Assembly (NCBI GenBank): GCA_011316305.1 | Contig: SAUG01000016.1 | Span: 1 to 64,000 of the forward strand | Length of the DNA: 64,000 bases | Source of the DNA: Rusavskia elegans | Taxonomy: Eukaryota > Ascomycota > Lecanoromycetes > Teloschistales > Teloschistaceae | Direction of reading: 5' to 3' | The notes under the pieces: model-generated | What the model saw: only the letters and a program-made list of their open reading frames with translations | What the model was told of the DNA's origin: nothing | The model's database searches: none | In this document: positions 62,034 to 64,000 of the stretch, piece by piece | How positions within the stretch are numbered: the stretch's first letter is position 1 | Layout: each line of letters opens with the position of its first letter | Translations under genes and position numbers: made by a program

Positions 62034-62998
62034 AGATCGGATTTCGAATCCTAAATTATAATTCGACTCGATTTATTAAAACTAGATTTTTATACTAGAT
62101 TCTAGTATAAAAATACAATTCTAGTTAAACTTTTATATAAATTTACTAAAATAATTTGAACAGATAATTATATTAGCTAGAAAATCTATAGTAAAACTAA
62201 AGATATTATCTAGATATATTACTTTTATTTAATTATTGAAATAATGAAATATTAAATATATAATATAATTAGATCGGATCCGGATCGGATTATTAAATAA
62301 TTCTATCCGGATTCAACCCGCTAAAATTTAGATTGGCCGTCGAATCGAATTTCAAATTCGGATTTATATTCCGGATTCGAACCGAATCGGTTCCGATTTT
62401 TTTAGATATTAAATTAATTCGATTCCGAATTAAATTCGGATTTTTTAATTTAATTTTTTAAAACTATTAAAATCCAATATATAAATATAATTCTAGTATA
62501 ATAATAATATCTATCTATTAAAAATTAATTTAATAAAAGGAAATATTTTACCTATATATTTTATCAACAGATATAATTAGTTAATTATATATTTATTATT
62601 ATAATTATTATATTATATAATAAGAAATATAATATTATACTATATATTAATAGTTTAATAGATTAAATCGGATTTTTACTAATTTCTATTTTATAATTTA
62701 ATTCGGTTTTCGATTTTAATTTTAGAAACCGACCTATATTATTTAGCGGATCGTATTAAACCGGCTCGCTAAAATTCAGGTCGAGTTCTCGAAATACCGA
62801 CGGGAACTCGTACCGAAATAGCCAGTCTACTAAGACCCGAGTCGGGTCCAGATCGGATTATTAAAATCGGGTCGGATACCTGACGGTTCGATAGAAACCC
62901 GATCCGAACCGGCCAGTCTAGATCGAATCGACTCGCTAAAACTCGGATCGAGTTTTTAAGAAATCGACGGGAACCCGACCCGAAATAGCCAGTCTAAT
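62034..62998. mobile_element. Nested cluster of hAT-type MITEs
   Basis: A complete 501-bp MITE (62,329-62,829; flanks CTAAAATT and CTAAGACC, differing only by RIP-type transitions) is inserted in another copy (about 62,034-62,328 plus 62,830-62,924, ending GGCCAGTCTA). The terminal part of a third (62,925-62,998, ending AGCCAGTCTA) follows. Confidence 0.7.
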
Positions 62999-63216
62999 CT
63001 AAATTAAATAATTAAATACGTTAATAATAAAAGCGATATTAATTGCTAGTAATTGAATAAAATTACTAGAATATTTTCATCGATCCGATCGTTTAGTTAG
63101 CATCGTTAAATTCTAATACAAATTATCTAATTTATTATAATATATTAATTTCGTAAAAATAATACGAAAAAATCAAATCGTAACTAGAATCGACCTTTAA
63201 ATAAAGAAAAAAAAAG
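62999..63216. other. AT-rich spacer
   Basis: No gene or known repeat. Confidence 0.4.
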
Positions 63217-63231
63217 ATAAAAATATCGTAT

Positions 63232-63661
63232 GGCCTGGATAGCGCAGTAGTAACGCTGCGTAACCTGGAGGCCCGGCGGATCCAGCGCTCTTCGGATTTA
63301 ACGGAGTTAATCCGGCGGGTCGGGGGTTCGAATCCCTTAAAGGCTAATCTAATACTTAAGTTTTTTCTATCGACCCTAGTCGATTTTTATAGAGTTTTAA
63401 AAATATAGAAAGACTAGATAGTAGATTATCTCGGCCTAGCCCGATCGATTAAAGGAAATTAAGTTAATTAAAATTAAATAGATTACTGTTTTTCTCTAGA
63501 TTTTAGTCTAGATCTAGCTCCTTCGGGAATCTTTAATTCGAGTTTTCGATAAAATATTTAAGTACTAAATAATTACGTAATCTGATCGAATTAGCGCCTC
63601 TAGCGTTAAATTCCTAAAAGATTAAAATCAAAAATCCGAATAATTAATCGTATATATATAT
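63232..63661 (+). mobile_element. tRNA-derived SINE, best-preserved copy, 430 bp, perfect 15-bp TSD
   Basis: The head starts GGCCTGGATAGCGCAGTAGT; the A box is TAGCGCAGTAG (63,240-63,250) and the B box GGTTCGAATCC is perfect (63,325-63,335). Together they form an internal Pol III promoter. A ~300-base unrelated body and a (TA)n tail follow. ATAAAAATATCGTAT flanks it exactly at 63,217-63,231 and 63,662-63,676, as expected for LINE-mediated insertion. The other copies are its diverged relatives. Confidence 0.9.
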
Positions 63662-63676
63662 ATAAAAATATCGTAT

Positions 63677-64000
63677 TTAATATTGCTACGAATACTAAAA
63701 AGATATAAATTATCGTATTTATCGACAATTAATAAATAATAATCAAATTCTATTTTCCGTCTATAATAGCTATTATCGAACTAGTAAAATAATTAATTTT
63801 ATCTAGCCTCGCAAGATTTATTATCGCGCCGAATACGTTATATAAAAGAAATATAAATAGTTTCGAACGTACTTTCGTTACTGATATTTAATTATATTAT
63901 AATCGATTACTATTAGTAGTATTAGAATATAAAATATAAAATAAACTATAATTTATTAATCTTTTAGTCTCGAAGTAACTACTATATTCTATTATTCGAT
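63677..64000. other. AT-rich DNA to the window end, no feature recognised
   Basis: Stops in all frames, no known repeat. Confidence 0.4.

Noticed and set aside
1..64000. CRISPR array or bacterial operon
   Set aside because: Repeats are dispersed, long and RIP-mutated, and the real genes have spliceosomal introns.

Overview
The window looks like a filamentous ascomycete (Pezizomycotina) chromosome. Almost all of it is an AT-rich block of transposable elements wrecked by repeat-induced point mutation (RIP): CA and TG are nearly absent, TA is everywhere, and TAG/TAA stops sit where CAG, CAA or TGG codons are expected. In the first 300 bases I count two CA and no TG. Fungal identity is also supported by short introns (47-75 bases) and by two intact nuclear housekeeping genes. 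I cannot name the species.

Layout. 1-19,180: two copies of one Ty1/Copia element on the minus strand (A about 1,850-7,663; B in pieces from 9,237 to 19,180), both dead. B is broken by a SINE, an hAT-type MITE, several copies of a ~1-kb repeat and two inverted copies of a TIR element, one of which holds an 894-bp Mutator-like insertion with a 9-bp target duplication. 19,180-29,500: MITEs, SINEs, ~1-kb repeats, TA-flanked TIR elements and a partly duplicated LTR-like sequence. 30,066-42,235: a degraded Ty3/Gypsy chromovirus (31,187-37,575), further retroelement-like debris, and a long unclassified repeat. 42,240-47,750: more nested small elements.

47,750-52,390 is the only stretch of ordinary base composition. 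It holds a decayed plus-strand coding region (47,770-49,300, unrecognised) and two convergent, intact, multi-intron genes: a probable mitochondrial alpha/beta hydrolase of the ABHD11/Imo32 type (49,764-50,913, six exons, 298 aa) and the essential 40S ribosomal protein eS1 (51,185-52,182 on minus, five exons, 256 aa) with a telobox upstream. From 52,400 to the end the RIP-degraded repeats resume.

The two genes show no functional link; they appear to be a housekeeping island inside RIP-degraded DNA. The most unusual content is a family of about 13 copies of a ~1-kb repeat. It carries a conserved but unrecognised reading frame, has no visible terminal inverted repeats, and makes 7-9-bp target duplications. 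Also notable are a tRNA-derived SINE family with a perfect 15-bp target duplication and hAT-type MITEs with perfect 8-bp duplications. Boundaries given for degraded repeats are approximate unless a target duplication is quoted.
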